Shown here: one piece after another, positions 45,445 through 53,904 of the stretch
Layout of the letters: every line of letters begins with the position of its first letter
Numbering within the stretch: the first letter of the stretch is position 1
Made by a program: the position numbers and the translations under genes
The notes under the pieces: generated by a model
What the model was told of the DNA's origin: nothing
What the model saw: only the letters and a program-made list of their open reading frames with translations
Databases searched by the model: none
Source: Arthrobacter sp. YD4
GTDB taxonomy: Bacteria; Actinomycetota; Actinomycetes; Actinomycetales; Micrococcaceae
Reading direction: 5' to 3'
Assembly (NCBI RefSeq): GCF_030410515.1
Contig: NZ_JAUHHD010000003.1
Span: forward strand, 1 to 64,000
Length of the DNA: 64,000 nt

Positions 45445-45473
45445 GCTGGCCCCGGCGTTACGCCGGGGCCAGC
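45445..45473. terminator. Bidirectional terminator with the hrpA stop codon as loop
   Basis: Perfect 13-bp arms GCTGGCCCCGGCG / CGCCGGGGCCAGC; the 3-nt loop TTA (45458-45460) is the hrpA TAA stop on the minus strand. It separates the convergent HIT and hrpA genes. Confidence 0.75.
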
Positions 45474-48400
45474 GCCTTGTTAAGCACCGTCCGGATCCGC
45501 TTCTCGGAGACCGAATAGGCCGTCCCGAGTTCGACGGCGAACAGGCTCACCCGCAGTTCCTCGATCATCCAGCGGACCTGGGTTAACTCCGGCCCGATGC
45601 CCCGGCCCGGGAGCAGCGCCGAGACGGCGTCGTCGTAGTCGTCCTCGAGCCCCTGGATGACGGCCATGTGCTGGGCGTCGCGCTGGACGGTGGTGGGCAG
45701 CTTCTCCAGCCGCTTCTCGATCGCCGCGAGGTAGCGCGGCAGCTGGCTCAACTGGGCGTAGCCCGTGCGTGCCACGAAGCCGGGGAAGACCAGCTGCTCC
45801 AGCTGGGCCTTGATGTCATTCAGGGCGCTGATCAGTGCCAGGCTGGTGGTGCCGCGAAGCTGTTTCTCGATCCGCCGGGTGCTGGCCAGGATGCGTTCGA
45901 CGACGGCGGTGACGGTGAAGACCGTGTCGATAAGCTCGGCGCGGACCTGCTCGTACAGTGCCTTGAAGGACGGCTCGTCCCACGGGAGGACGGCCGGGGT
46001 GAGCTTGTCGATCGCGGCCAGGGCGCAGTCCGCGATCAGGGCAGAGACCGAGCCGTGCGGGTTCTGGCTGAAGGTCAGCTTCTCCGTGTTGTTCAGGTGC
46101 TCCAGGACGTAGCGGTCCGGCGGCGGGACCTTGAGGGTCAGCAGGCGGATCACGCCCCCGCGCATCGCCTGTTCCTGTTCGCCCGCGGTCTGGAAGAGCC
46201 GCAACGCCACCGAGGTGCCCTCGTCCACCAGGGCCGGGTAGCCGGTGACGGTGTGGCCCTTGACCATACCCTGGACCTGCCGCTGCACACTGCCGAAGGT
46301 CCAGTCCTTGAGGCCGGTCAGCTCGGTGAAGCCGGCGGCAGAGCCGGCCTGCTGTGCACTGCCGGCTCTGCCGTTGCCGGCAGGGCCGTTCTCCGCGGCG
46401 GCCGGGGCGGTGCCCTTCTTCGGAGCCGTTGTCGAAGGAGTTGCGCCCAGGGACTCTGCGATGGCGCGTCGGGTGGCCGGCGCCAGTTTCTCCTGAAGCG
46501 CGGCGAGGTCCTTACCCTCGTCGAGGAGCTTGCCGCGGGCGTCCACCACGCGAAAACTGACCCGCAGGTGCGGCGGCACTGCATCCCAGTTCCAGGATCC
46601 CGGTGGGATGACTTGGCCGCGGAGCCTGCGCAGCACGAGTTCCAGGGACGGCTCGAGGTCGTCCGTGGCGGGATCGAAGTCGGCCTCCAGCGCGGCCACT
46701 GCCTGGCGGGCGACGTCGGGGGCCGGGACAAAGTTCTTGCGCACCTGCTTGGGCAGGGACTTGATCAGGGCGGTGACCAGTTCCACCCGCTGGCCCGGGA
46801 TCAGCCAGCGGAACGCGGCGTCGTCGAGCTGGTTGAGGAACAGCACGGGGACTTCGGCGGTGACGCCATCGGAGGGGTTCGGGGCCGCCCCTGGGGCCAC
46901 GGGGCTGAACTCGTAGCTCAGCGGCAGCTCGAAGCCCTTGTGCAGCCAGGTTTTGGGGTAGGCCGAATCGTCGAGCTCGTCAGCGTCCTCGCTGATCAGC
47001 AGCGACTTCTCGAAGTCCAGCAGTCCCGGATCCTGCTCCCGGGCCTCCTTCCACCACTTGTCGAAGTGGCGCTCGGAGACTACGTCCTTGCCCACCCGGG
47101 CGTCGTAGAACTCGAACAGGGCTTGGTCGTCCACAAGGATGTCCCGGCGGCGCATCCGGGCCTCCAGTTCCTCGATCTCCTGCAGCAGGGCCCGGTTGCG
47201 GTGGAAGAACTTGTGGTGGGTCTGCCAGTCGCCCTCCACCAGTGCGTGCCGGATGAAGAGTTCGCGGGACAGGTCCGGGTCCACGCGGCCGTAGTTGACC
47301 CGCCGGTTGGGGATGATGGGCACGCCGTACAAGGTGACCTTCTCATGGGCCATCACCGAGCCCATCTTCTTGGACCAGTGCGGCTCGCTGTAGCTGCGCT
47401 TGACCAGGTCCGGGGCCACCTGCTCGGCCCAGAGCGGATCGAACTTGGCGGCCACCCGTGCCCAGAGCCGGCTGGTCTCCACCAGCTCGGCGGCCATCAC
47501 GAAGGTGGGCGACTTTTTGAACAGCGCGGAGCCGGGGAAGATCGCGAAGCGGGTACCGCGGGCGCCTGCGTATTCGCGCTTGCGTTCGTCCAGGATGCCG
47601 ATGTGGCTCAGCAGGCCCGAGAGCAGGCTGATGTGGATGCCCTCGTGGTTGCCGACCGGGTCGGTCAGGCGCTTGTTGTCCAGGCTGATCCCGAGCGGCC
47701 GGGCCATTTGCCGCAGCTGCGCGAACAGGTCCTGCCATTCGCGCACCCGCAGGTAGTTGATGAACTCGGCGCGGCACAGTCGGCGGAACGCGGTGGAGGA
47801 GAGCTCCTGCTGCTTCTCCTGCAGGTAGTTCCAGAGGTTGAGGTAGCCGGTGAAGTCCGAGTTCTCATCCCGGAACCGCGCGTGCTTCTCCGCGGCGAGC
47901 TGCTGCTTGCCTGAGCCGTCCCCTTGGGGGCGCTCGCGCGGGTCCTGGATGGTCAGCGCCGCGGCGAGGATCATCACCTCGCGGACGCAGCCGCGCTTGC
48001 CGGACTCCACGATCATCCGCCCCAGCCGCGGGTCCACCGGGAGCTGGGCCAGTTGCTGGCCGACGGCGGTGAGGCCGCTGCCGTTGCGGCCACCGGCGGT
48101 CCGTCGGCCGGGACGGCCCCCCGTCTCGTCCGGCGCCTCCGGCTGCCGGGCGGCGCTCAACGCGCCAAGCTCGCGCAGGAGCGTGACGCCGTCGTTGATC
48201 GCGCGGGATTCCGGCGGTTCGACGAACGGGAAGTTCTCCACGTCCTTGGGCCCGCGTGCGACGCCCATGGCGGTCATCTGCAGGATGACGGCGGCGAGGT
48301 TGGTTCGCAGGATTTCCGGGTCGGTGAACGGCGGGCGGGACTCGAAGTCCTCCTCCGAGTACAGCCGGATGGCGATGCCGTCGGAGACGCGCCCGCAACG

Positions 48401-49477
48401 GCCCGAACGCTGGTTTGCCGAGGCTTGGGAGACCCGCTCGATCGGCAGGCGCTGGACCTTGGTGCGGTGCGAGTAGCGCGAGATGCGGGCGGTGCCGGTG
48501 TCGATGACGTATTTGATGCCGGGAACCGTCAGTGAGGTCTCGGCGACGTTGGTGGCCAGGACGATCCGGCGCTTGCTGCCCGGGTGGAAAACCTTGTGCT
48601 GCTCCTGCAGGCTCAGCCGGGCGAAGAGGGGGAGCACCTCGGTGCCGGCCAGGCGCCGGTTCGCCTGGATCCTGGCGTTCAGTGCCTCGGCGGCGTCGCG
48701 GATCTCGCGCTCGCCGGAGAAGAAGATCAGGATGTCCCCGGGCGCCTCGAGGGCCAGTTCGTCGACGGCGTCGCAGACGGCGTCCAGCGGATCCCGGTCC
48801 TCCTCCAGCTCGTCGTCGGAGGCGGTGCCCTCGCCGTCTCCGTCATCCGCGCCGGGACCGCCGGCGGGGGCGGACAGCGGACGGTAGCGGATCTCCACCG
48901 GGAAGGTGCGGCCCGAGACCTCGACGATCGGGGCGGGCTCCTCCTCGCTGCCGAAGTGCTTGGCGAAGCGCTCAGGGTCGATGGTGGCCGAGGTGATGAT
49001 GACCTTCAGGTCCGGCCGCTGCGGCAGGATGCGCTTCAGGTAGCCGAGGATGAAGTCGATGTTGAGGCTGCGCTCGTGTGCCTCATCGATGATGATCACG
49101 CTGTACTTTCGCAGCAGCTTGTCGCGCTGGATCTCCGCCAGCAGGATGCCGTCGGTCATCAGCTTGATCTTCGTGGACCGGCTGACCTCCCCGGTGAAGC
49201 GGACCTGGAAGCCCACCTCCTGGCCGATCTCGACGCCGAGCTCCTCGGCGATGCGTTCGGCCACCGTCCGCGCGGCGAGCCGCCGCGGCTGGGTGTGGCC
49301 GATCAGTCCCTTCTCGGCCAGGCCCAGTTCCAGGCACATCTTCGGAATCTGGGTGGTCTTACCGGAGCCGGTCTCGCCGGCGATGATCGTCACCTGGTTG
49401 GCGGCGATCGCGGCCATCAGGTCCTCGCGGCGCTCGGAAACCGGCAGCTCGGCGGGGTAGGAGATATGGAGTGTCAT
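45458..49477 (-). CDS. hrpA: ATP-dependent RNA helicase HrpA
   Basis: DEAH-box RNA helicase acting in mRNA processing or ribosome rescue. 1339 residues. Walker A AGETGSGKTTQIPK, QPRRLAARTVAERIAEELG, DEAH (IIIDEAHERSLNIDFILGYLKRILPQRPDLK), SAT (VIITSATIDPERFAKHF), NVAETSLTVPGIKYVIDTG and QRSGRCGRVSDG. HA2 and OB-fold follow, then the long C-terminal DUF3418 region of HrpA (about 690-1339). An Ala/Gly-rich insert sits near residues 1030-1060. TAGACT ends 10 nt before the ATG. Confidence 0.95.
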   Translation of the reverse strand: MTLHISYPAELPVSERREDLMAAIAANQVTIIAGETGSGKTTQIPKMCLELGLAEKGLIGHTQPRRLAARTVAERIAEELGVEIGQEVGFQVRFTGEVSRSTKIKLMTDGILLAEIQRDKLLRKYSVIIIDEAHERSLNIDFILGYLKRILPQRPDLKVIITSATIDPERFAKHFGSEEEPAPIVEVSGRTFPVEIRYRPLSAPAGGPGADDGDGEGTASDDELEEDRDPLDAVCDAVDELALEAPGDILIFFSGEREIRDAAEALNARIQANRRLAGTEVLPLFARLSLQEQHKVFHPGSKRRIVLATNVAETSLTVPGIKYVIDTGTARISRYSHRTKVQRLPIERVSQASANQRSGRCGRVSDGIAIRLYSEEDFESRPPFTDPEILRTNLAAVILQMTAMGVARGPKDVENFPFVEPPESRAINDGVTLLRELGALSAARQPEAPDETGGRPGRRTAGGRNGSGLTAVGQQLAQLPVDPRLGRMIVESGKRGCVREVMILAAALTIQDPRERPQGDGSGKQQLAAEKHARFRDENSDFTGYLNLWNYLQEKQQELSSTAFRRLCRAEFINYLRVREWQDLFAQLRQMARPLGISLDNKRLTDPVGNHEGIHISLLSGLLSHIGILDERKREYAGARGTRFAIFPGSALFKKSPTFVMAAELVETSRLWARVAAKFDPLWAEQVAPDLVKRSYSEPHWSKKMGSVMAHEKVTLYGVPIIPNRRVNYGRVDPDLSRELFIRHALVEGDWQTHHKFFHRNRALLQEIEELEARMRRRDILVDDQALFEFYDARVGKDVVSERHFDKWWKEAREQDPGLLDFEKSLLISEDADELDDSAYPKTWLHKGFELPLSYEFSPVAPGAAPNPSDGVTAEVPVLFLNQLDDAAFRWLIPGQRVELVTALIKSLPKQVRKNFVPAPDVARQAVAALEADFDPATDDLEPSLELVLRRLRGQVIPPGSWNWDAVPPHLRVSFRVVDARGKLLDEGKDLAALQEKLAPATRRAIAESLGATPSTTAPKKGTAPAAAENGPAGNGRAGSAQQAGSAAGFTELTGLKDWTFGSVQRQVQGMVKGHTVTGYPALVDEGTSVALRLFQTAGEQEQAMRGGVIRLLTLKVPPPDRYVLEHLNNTEKLTFSQNPHGSVSALIADCALAAIDKLTPAVLPWDEPSFKALYEQVRAELIDTVFTVTAVVERILASTRRIEKQLRGTTSLALISALNDIKAQLEQLVFPGFVARTGYAQLSQLPRYLAAIEKRLEKLPTTVQRDAQHMAVIQGLEDDYDDAVSALLPGRGIGPELTQVRWMIEELRVSLFAVELGTAYSVSEKRIRTVLNKALAPA

Positions 49478-49572
49478 GGCTGGCTCCAGTCTACTGGCCG
49501 GTTTCCGCGGCAGGGGCTCAAAAGCTAAGCCTACTGAGGAATATTTGGCCGGGCCGCGGACTTGGACCCGTC

Positions 49573-50238
49573 ATGACTACTATCGCAATCATTGGAGCAG
49601 GATCGGGGCTCGGCGTTGCCGTCGCCCGCCGTTTCGGCGCGGAAGGCTTTTCCGTCGCCCTCCTTTCCCGGAACCAGGGCCGGGTGGACGCCCTGGCGGA
49701 GACCCTCTCGGCCGAGGGAATCGAGGCCAAGGGCTTCGCGGCCGACGTCCGGGACCCCGACTCCATCACCCGGGCGCTGGAGGCCGCTACCGAAACCCTC
49801 GGCCCCATCGAGGTGCTGCAGTACAGCCCGTTGCCGCAGAAGGACTTCATGCGTCCCGTCCTGGAGACCACCCCCGCCGACCTGGTGGGACCCGTGGAGT
49901 TCTCCATCTATGGCCCGGTGGCGGCGGTCCACCAGGTCCTTCCCGGCATGCGGTTCCTGGGCAAGGACAAGGGCACCATCCTCTTCGTCAACGGCGGCTC
50001 GGCGGTAAAGCCCGGCCGCAACGTCACCGGCACCTCGGTGGCGTTCGCCGGCCAGGCCGCCTACGCCCAGCTGTTGAACGAGGTGCTCGGCGAGGAGGGC
50101 ATCAAGGTGTCCCAGCTGATCATCGGCGGCCGCATCATCGACGGCGACCCGGAGAAGGATCCGGCCGTCCTCGCCGGACACCTCTGGGACCTGCACGCCA
50201 AGCGTGACCGGTTCCGGCTGCAGATCAGTTCCGATTAG
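49573..50238 (+). CDS. Short-chain dehydrogenase-like protein without catalytic Lys
   Basis: 221 residues from ATG 49573. Nucleotide motif GAGSGLGVAVARRFGAEGFSVALLSRN and FAADVRDPDS. The catalytic NAG motif reads LQYSPLP, the Ser region ILFVNGGSAV, and the Tyr segment GQAAYAQLLNEVL has Leu where the YxxxK Lys should be. Likely NAD(P)-binding but with altered or no dehydrogenase activity. A second, canonical SDR follows 51 bp downstream on the same strand. Confidence 0.82.
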   Translation: MTTIAIIGAGSGLGVAVARRFGAEGFSVALLSRNQGRVDALAETLSAEGIEAKGFAADVRDPDSITRALEAATETLGPIEVLQYSPLPQKDFMRPVLETTPADLVGPVEFSIYGPVAAVHQVLPGMRFLGKDKGTILFVNGGSAVKPGRNVTGTSVAFAGQAAYAQLLNEVLGEEGIKVSQLIIGGRIIDGDPEKDPAVLAGHLWDLHAKRDRFRLQISSD

Positions 50239-50289
50239 GCATCCCCGAACATCACCGACAGTTCACCGACACTGGACAGGAGTAAGAGT

Positions 50290-51114
50290 ATGACTGCGAA
50301 GACATGGTTTATCACCGGAACCTCGCGTGGTTTCGGCCGGGAATGGGCCCTCGCGGCGCTGGGCCGCGGAGACAACGTCGCCGCCACGGCGCGTGACGCG
50401 AAGAGTCTGGGCGCGTTGGTTGAGGAGTTCGGCGACAGGATCCTTCCCATCGAACTCGATGTCACGGACCGCGAAGCCGCCTTCGCTGCCGTGGCCCGGG
50501 CGCACGGGCATTTCGGCCGGCTGGACGTGGTGGTCAACAACGCCGGCTACGGCCAGTTCGGCACGGTGGAGGAGCTGAGCGAAGCCGACGCCCGCGATCA
50601 GATCGAGACGAACCTCTTTGGCGCGCTGTGGGTCACCCAGGCGGCGCTGCCCTTCCTGCGGGAGCAGGGTAGCGGGCACATCATCCAGGTCTCGTCCGTG
50701 GGCGGCGTCTCGGCCTTCCCCACCGTGGGCATCTACCACGCGTCCAAGTGGGCCCTGGAGGGCCTGAGCCAGTCCCTTGCCCAGGAAGTCGCGGAGTTCG
50801 GCATCAAGGTGACCCTGGTGGAGCCGGGCGGCTTCGCCACCGACTGGGGCGGCAGTTCCGCCCGTCACGCCGAACAGATGCCGGAGTACGACGGCGTCCG
50901 CGAGCGGGCGGCCAACCGGCCGAGCCGGCGCGGCACCCCGGGCGATCCGACGGCGACCCGGGAGCCGATTCTGACACTGGTGGACGCGGACGAACCCCCG
51001 CTGCGGGTCTTCTTCGGCGAGGCGCCCCTGGGCATCGTCACCGCCGACTACGAGTCCCGGCTGGCCACCTGGAATGAGTGGCAGCCGCTCTCCGTGGCCG
51101 CTCACGGCGGCTGA
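50290..51114 (+). CDS. Short-chain dehydrogenase/reductase
   Basis: 274 residues, classical SDR. TGTSRGFGREWALAALGRGDNVAATARD, DVTDREA, NNAGYG, IIQVSSVGGVSAFPTVGIYHASKWALEGLSQSLAQEV with the YHASK active site intact, and PGGFATDWGGSS. Preceded by ACAGGAG. Substrate unknown. Confidence 0.9.
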   Translation: MTAKTWFITGTSRGFGREWALAALGRGDNVAATARDAKSLGALVEEFGDRILPIELDVTDREAAFAAVARAHGHFGRLDVVVNNAGYGQFGTVEELSEADARDQIETNLFGALWVTQAALPFLREQGSGHIIQVSSVGGVSAFPTVGIYHASKWALEGLSQSLAQEVAEFGIKVTLVEPGGFATDWGGSSARHAEQMPEYDGVRERAANRPSRRGTPGDPTATREPILTLVDADEPPLRVFFGEAPLGIVTADYESRLATWNEWQPLSVAAHGG

Positions 51115-51130
51115 GTCCTGCGGGGAAAGC

Positions 51131-51167
51131 GGCGGGCCGGCCGGGCGCACTGCCCGGCCGGCCCGCC
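51131..51167. terminator. Strong bidirectional terminator hairpin
   Basis: 16-bp perfect arms GGCGGGCCGGCCGGGC / GCCCGGCCGGCCCGCC with loop GCACT, between the convergent SDR gene and the small membrane-protein gene. Confidence 0.75.
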
Positions 51168-51191
51168 GCTGTGTGAAGCCGGCGGCCGCGG

Positions 51192-51359
51192 TTAGAAATT
51201 CCGCAGCGTGTAGCCGGTGCTTGGCAGGTCGTGGGCCATCCAGTAGTCCTCCGAGCGGACGGGCGGGTTGTGGCCCAGTCCATCCTTGCGGAGGGCGCGG
51301 AGGGTGGCCGCGGCGACGGCAATAACCAGGATGATGACGGCGATTCCGAGGATTTCCAT
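51192..51359 (-). CDS. Small single-pass membrane protein (55 aa)
   Basis: 55 residues. One N-terminal transmembrane helix (ILGIAVIILVIAVAAATLRAL) followed by a polar tail with KDGLGHNPPVRSEDYW and ending STGYTLRNF. It is divergent from the GlxA-type regulator and followed by a strong terminator. No family recognised. The clean frame, terminator and GC3 pattern support it; no strong ribosome site is seen. Confidence 0.6.
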   Translation of the reverse strand: MEILGIAVIILVIAVAAATLRALRKDGLGHNPPVRSEDYWMAHDLPSTGYTLRNF

Positions 51360-51394
51360 AGCTCTATGGTTCGCCGGTGACGGGTCAAAAATAA

Positions 51395-51431
51395 GTGGCA
51401 GAAAAGCCCAAAAAGCTAAAATTTCTGCCAC
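51395..51431. promoter_or_regulatory. Inverted repeat upstream of the GlxA-type regulator
   Basis: 10-bp perfect arms GTGGCAGAAA (51395-51404) and TTTCTGCCAC (51422-51431), 17 bp apart, located 10 bp before the regulator start and 36 bp before the small membrane-protein start. Candidate operator for autoregulation. Confidence 0.55.
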
Positions 51432-51440
51432 ACTTGAATC

Positions 51441-52406
51441 ATGATCCGTTCGGTGGCAATGATCGTGGTTCCCAACTTTTCCATCTTCGAATTCGGCACC
51501 GCCTTCGAGGTGTTCGGCGTCGACCGTTCCGGCCGCGGCGCGGGCCTGCCGGCCTTTGATTTCCGGATCGTCACCCCCATCCCCGGGGACGTCCCGATGC
51601 AGTCCGGCCCCACCCTGCACGTGGGACTCGGGCTGGACGCGGCGGCGGACGCGGACCTGGTGATCATGACCCCGTTCGGCAAGGACTCTGATGTTCCCGA
51701 CGCCGTGATCGAGGCCCTGCGCGCCGCCCACGAGCGCGGCGCGTGGGTGATGTCCATCTGCTCGGGGGCTTTCGCCCTGGCCCGGGCCGGGCTGCTGGAC
51801 GGCCGGCGCTGCACTACCCACTGGCACTACTCCCGCGAACTGGCCGAGCGGTACCCCGAGGCGGTGGTGGACGAGAACGTGCTTTACGTCCAGGACGGCC
51901 GGATCATCACCAGCGCCGGGACCGCCGCGGGGATCGACGCGAGCCTGCACCTGGTGCGGCTGGAATTCGGCGCGGCGGTTGCCGCCAGCATTGCCCGCGA
52001 CATGGTGGTGCCCCCGCACCGCGACGGCGGACAGGCCCAGTTCATCGACCGGCCGGTTCCCCGGTGCGGGTCCCAGCCGATGGAGGAGCTGCTGCGCTGG
52101 ATGGTCGGCAACTTGGGGGAGGAGCACCCGGTCAACGAGCTGGCGCGGCGGGTTCACATGTCGCCGCGGACCTTTGCCCGGCGCTTCCGGGCCGAAACCG
52201 GGGCGACGCCGGCGGCGTGGCTGAACTCCCAGCGCGTGCTCCGCGCCCAGGAGTTGCTGGAGACGACGGACCTGACCATTGATGAGGTTGCACGGGAGTC
52301 CGGGTTCGGCCACCCCGTCCTGCTCCGCCACCACTTCGCCAAGGTGCTCGACACCAGCCCGCAGTCATACCGGAGGGCCTTCCGCGGCCACCTCGCGGCG
52401 GTTTAG
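51441..52406 (+). CDS. GlxA-family AraC-type transcriptional regulator (DJ-1/PfpI domain)
   Basis: 321 residues. N-terminal DJ-1/PfpI-like domain about 1-180 with the nucleophile-elbow Cys in WVMSICSGAFALARAGLLDGRRCTTHW, used for sensing rather than catalysis in this family, then an AraC domain about 215-315 (ELARRVHMSPRTFARRFRAETGATPAAWLNSQRVLRAQELLE, IDEVARESGFGHPVLLRHHFAKVLDTSPQSYRRAF). Divergent from a small membrane protein; targets unknown. Confidence 0.92.
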   Translation: MIRSVAMIVVPNFSIFEFGTAFEVFGVDRSGRGAGLPAFDFRIVTPIPGDVPMQSGPTLHVGLGLDAAADADLVIMTPFGKDSDVPDAVIEALRAAHERGAWVMSICSGAFALARAGLLDGRRCTTHWHYSRELAERYPEAVVDENVLYVQDGRIITSAGTAAGIDASLHLVRLEFGAAVAASIARDMVVPPHRDGGQAQFIDRPVPRCGSQPMEELLRWMVGNLGEEHPVNELARRVHMSPRTFARRFRAETGATPAAWLNSQRVLRAQELLETTDLTIDEVARESGFGHPVLLRHHFAKVLDTSPQSYRRAFRGHLAAV

Positions 52407-52412
52407 GGAGCG

Positions 52413-52700
52413 CTACTGCCCCGGCAAGTCCCCGGCGTCGGCGCGCACGCACTCGACCAGCTCACGCCACGGGCCCGTGATGTGCCGTTCGGGCAGGGTC
52501 GCGCGGCGCCGGCCGGCGCGGATGTTGTAGACGAACCGGTCCGGCTGCGGGGCCTCGTCCGCGTCCCCGGGGAGGTCATCCCATGGGCAGGCCTCGATCA
52601 GGCCCTGCCAGCGGTCCACGGCGTCCGGCGTCGCGGGTTCGGTACTCCAGACGCGCTGGAATCCCGCGACGCCGCCGCTGCGCTGCACGGTGATCTTCAT
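52413..52700 (-). CDS. Emfourin-like M4 protease inhibitor
   Basis: 95 residues from ATG 52700 (GGAGA site). MKITVQRSGGVAGFQRVWSTE, RWQGLIEACPWDDLP and RFVYNIRAGRRRATLPERHI match emfourin, the small protein inhibitor of protealysin-like metalloproteases. It lies 41 bp after the M4 gene on the same strand, the known protease/inhibitor arrangement. Expected to bind the mature protease in the cytoplasm. Confidence 0.82.
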   Translation of the reverse strand: MKITVQRSGGVAGFQRVWSTEPATPDAVDRWQGLIEACPWDDLPGDADEAPQPDRFVYNIRAGRRRATLPERHITGPWRELVECVRADAGDLPGQ

Positions 52701-52741
52701 GGGTTCGTCTCCAGCCACCAGGATTACGGCCGGCTGCCGCC

Positions 52742-53788
52742 TTACAGCCTGACTTTGACAGTTTCCCACGCCGAGCGCACCGCGTCATGCTCCGGTGAAT
52801 CCGCTCCGAACAGCTCCTGGGCGGAGGCCGCCGTGGCCTTGGCGAAAGCGCTGAACGTCGACGCCGGCTTCAGCGATCCTCCGGTCAGGGTCTCGTACCA
52901 GATCCGTCCCGGGGCCTCCCATGCGTTCCCGCCGAGGGTGGTGGCCGTGAGGTAGAACGCCCGGTTGGGAATGCCGGAGTTCAAGTGCACCCCGCCGTTG
53001 TCCGAGCTGGTGTGGACGTAGCCATCCATCGAGTCGGGCTGCGGGTCCTTGCCCAGGACGTCGTCGTCGTACGCCGTGCCCGGCGCCTTCATCGAGCGCA
53101 GCGCCACGCCTTGGACCTGGTCGGTGAAGAGGCCCTCGCCGATCAGCCAGCTGGCCTGCGCCGCGTCCTGCTGCCGGACGAACTGTTCCACCAACGCACC
53201 GAAGACGTCCGAGACGGACTCGTTCAGCGCACCGGACTGGTTCCGGTAGGTCAGCCCCGCCGAGAACTGGGTCACGCCGTGGGTGAGCTCGTGGCCGATC
53301 ACGCTGAGCGCCACCGTGAACCGGTTGAACACCTGGCCGTCGCCGTCGCCGAAGACCATCTGGTGGCCGTCCCAGAACGCGTTGTCGTAGCGCTGCCCGT
53401 AGTGCACCGTGGCGTCCAGGGGCAGGCCGTTGCCGTCCACCGAGTTGCGCCCGAAAGCGTCCGCGTAGAGCCGGTGCGTGTGGCCGAGCCCGTCATACGC
53501 CTCATCGGCGGCCGGGTCCGAGGTGGCCGGCTCACCCTCCTTGCGGACCAGGGCGCCGGGCAGGTTCTCCGAGCCCTTCGCGTCATAGATGGTGCGCTGC
53601 GGCGGACCTGGCGCCACCTGGCGGATTCCCGGCGGGGCCGTCGGAGCCGCCGCGGCCCGTGCGGCCTGGAAGCTCTTGACGTGCAGCAACGCCTCCCGGG
53701 CGGCGCGCGCGGCCGCCTCCAGCCGGGGTTCCGACGTCTGTGCCGCCAGCCGGCGCAACAGGTAGGGCGGGATGATGGAGCAGTACAT
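52742..53788 (-). CDS. Protealysin-like M4 (thermolysin-fold) metalloprotease
   Basis: 348 residues. No signal peptide. A short propeptide (MYCSIIPPYLLRRLAAQ ..., about 1-45) carries the PP-containing motif of protealysin precursors. Catalytic zinc site HELTH (His166, Glu167, His170), Glu190 in GALNESVSD, and His269 in DNGGVHLNSG. The much shorter propeptide than secreted thermolysins and the inhibitor gene downstream place it in the protealysin group, which is made intracellularly. Confidence 0.92.
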   Translation of the reverse strand: MYCSIIPPYLLRRLAAQTSEPRLEAAARAAREALLHVKSFQAARAAAAPTAPPGIRQVAPGPPQRTIYDAKGSENLPGALVRKEGEPATSDPAADEAYDGLGHTHRLYADAFGRNSVDGNGLPLDATVHYGQRYDNAFWDGHQMVFGDGDGQVFNRFTVALSVIGHELTHGVTQFSAGLTYRNQSGALNESVSDVFGALVEQFVRQQDAAQASWLIGEGLFTDQVQGVALRSMKAPGTAYDDDVLGKDPQPDSMDGYVHTSSDNGGVHLNSGIPNRAFYLTATTLGGNAWEAPGRIWYETLTGGSLKPASTFSAFAKATAASAQELFGADSPEHDAVRSAWETVKVRL

Positions 53789-53892
53789 GTGAGACCCCTT
53801 TGCTCTAGCCGATGCGACCAGCCTACGAGCGGGGTGCGACATTTGGCAGGGACGGCCGCCCGCCGGATCCGCCGGGCGGCCGTCCCGGCGGG

Positions 53893-53898
53893 TACGGT
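53893..53898 (+). promoter_or_regulatory. Candidate leaderless -10 (TACGGT)
   Basis: TACGGT, 6 nt, ATG 53905 of the CDF transporter. Confidence 0.4.
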
Positions 53899-53904
53899 AA
53901 GCCA

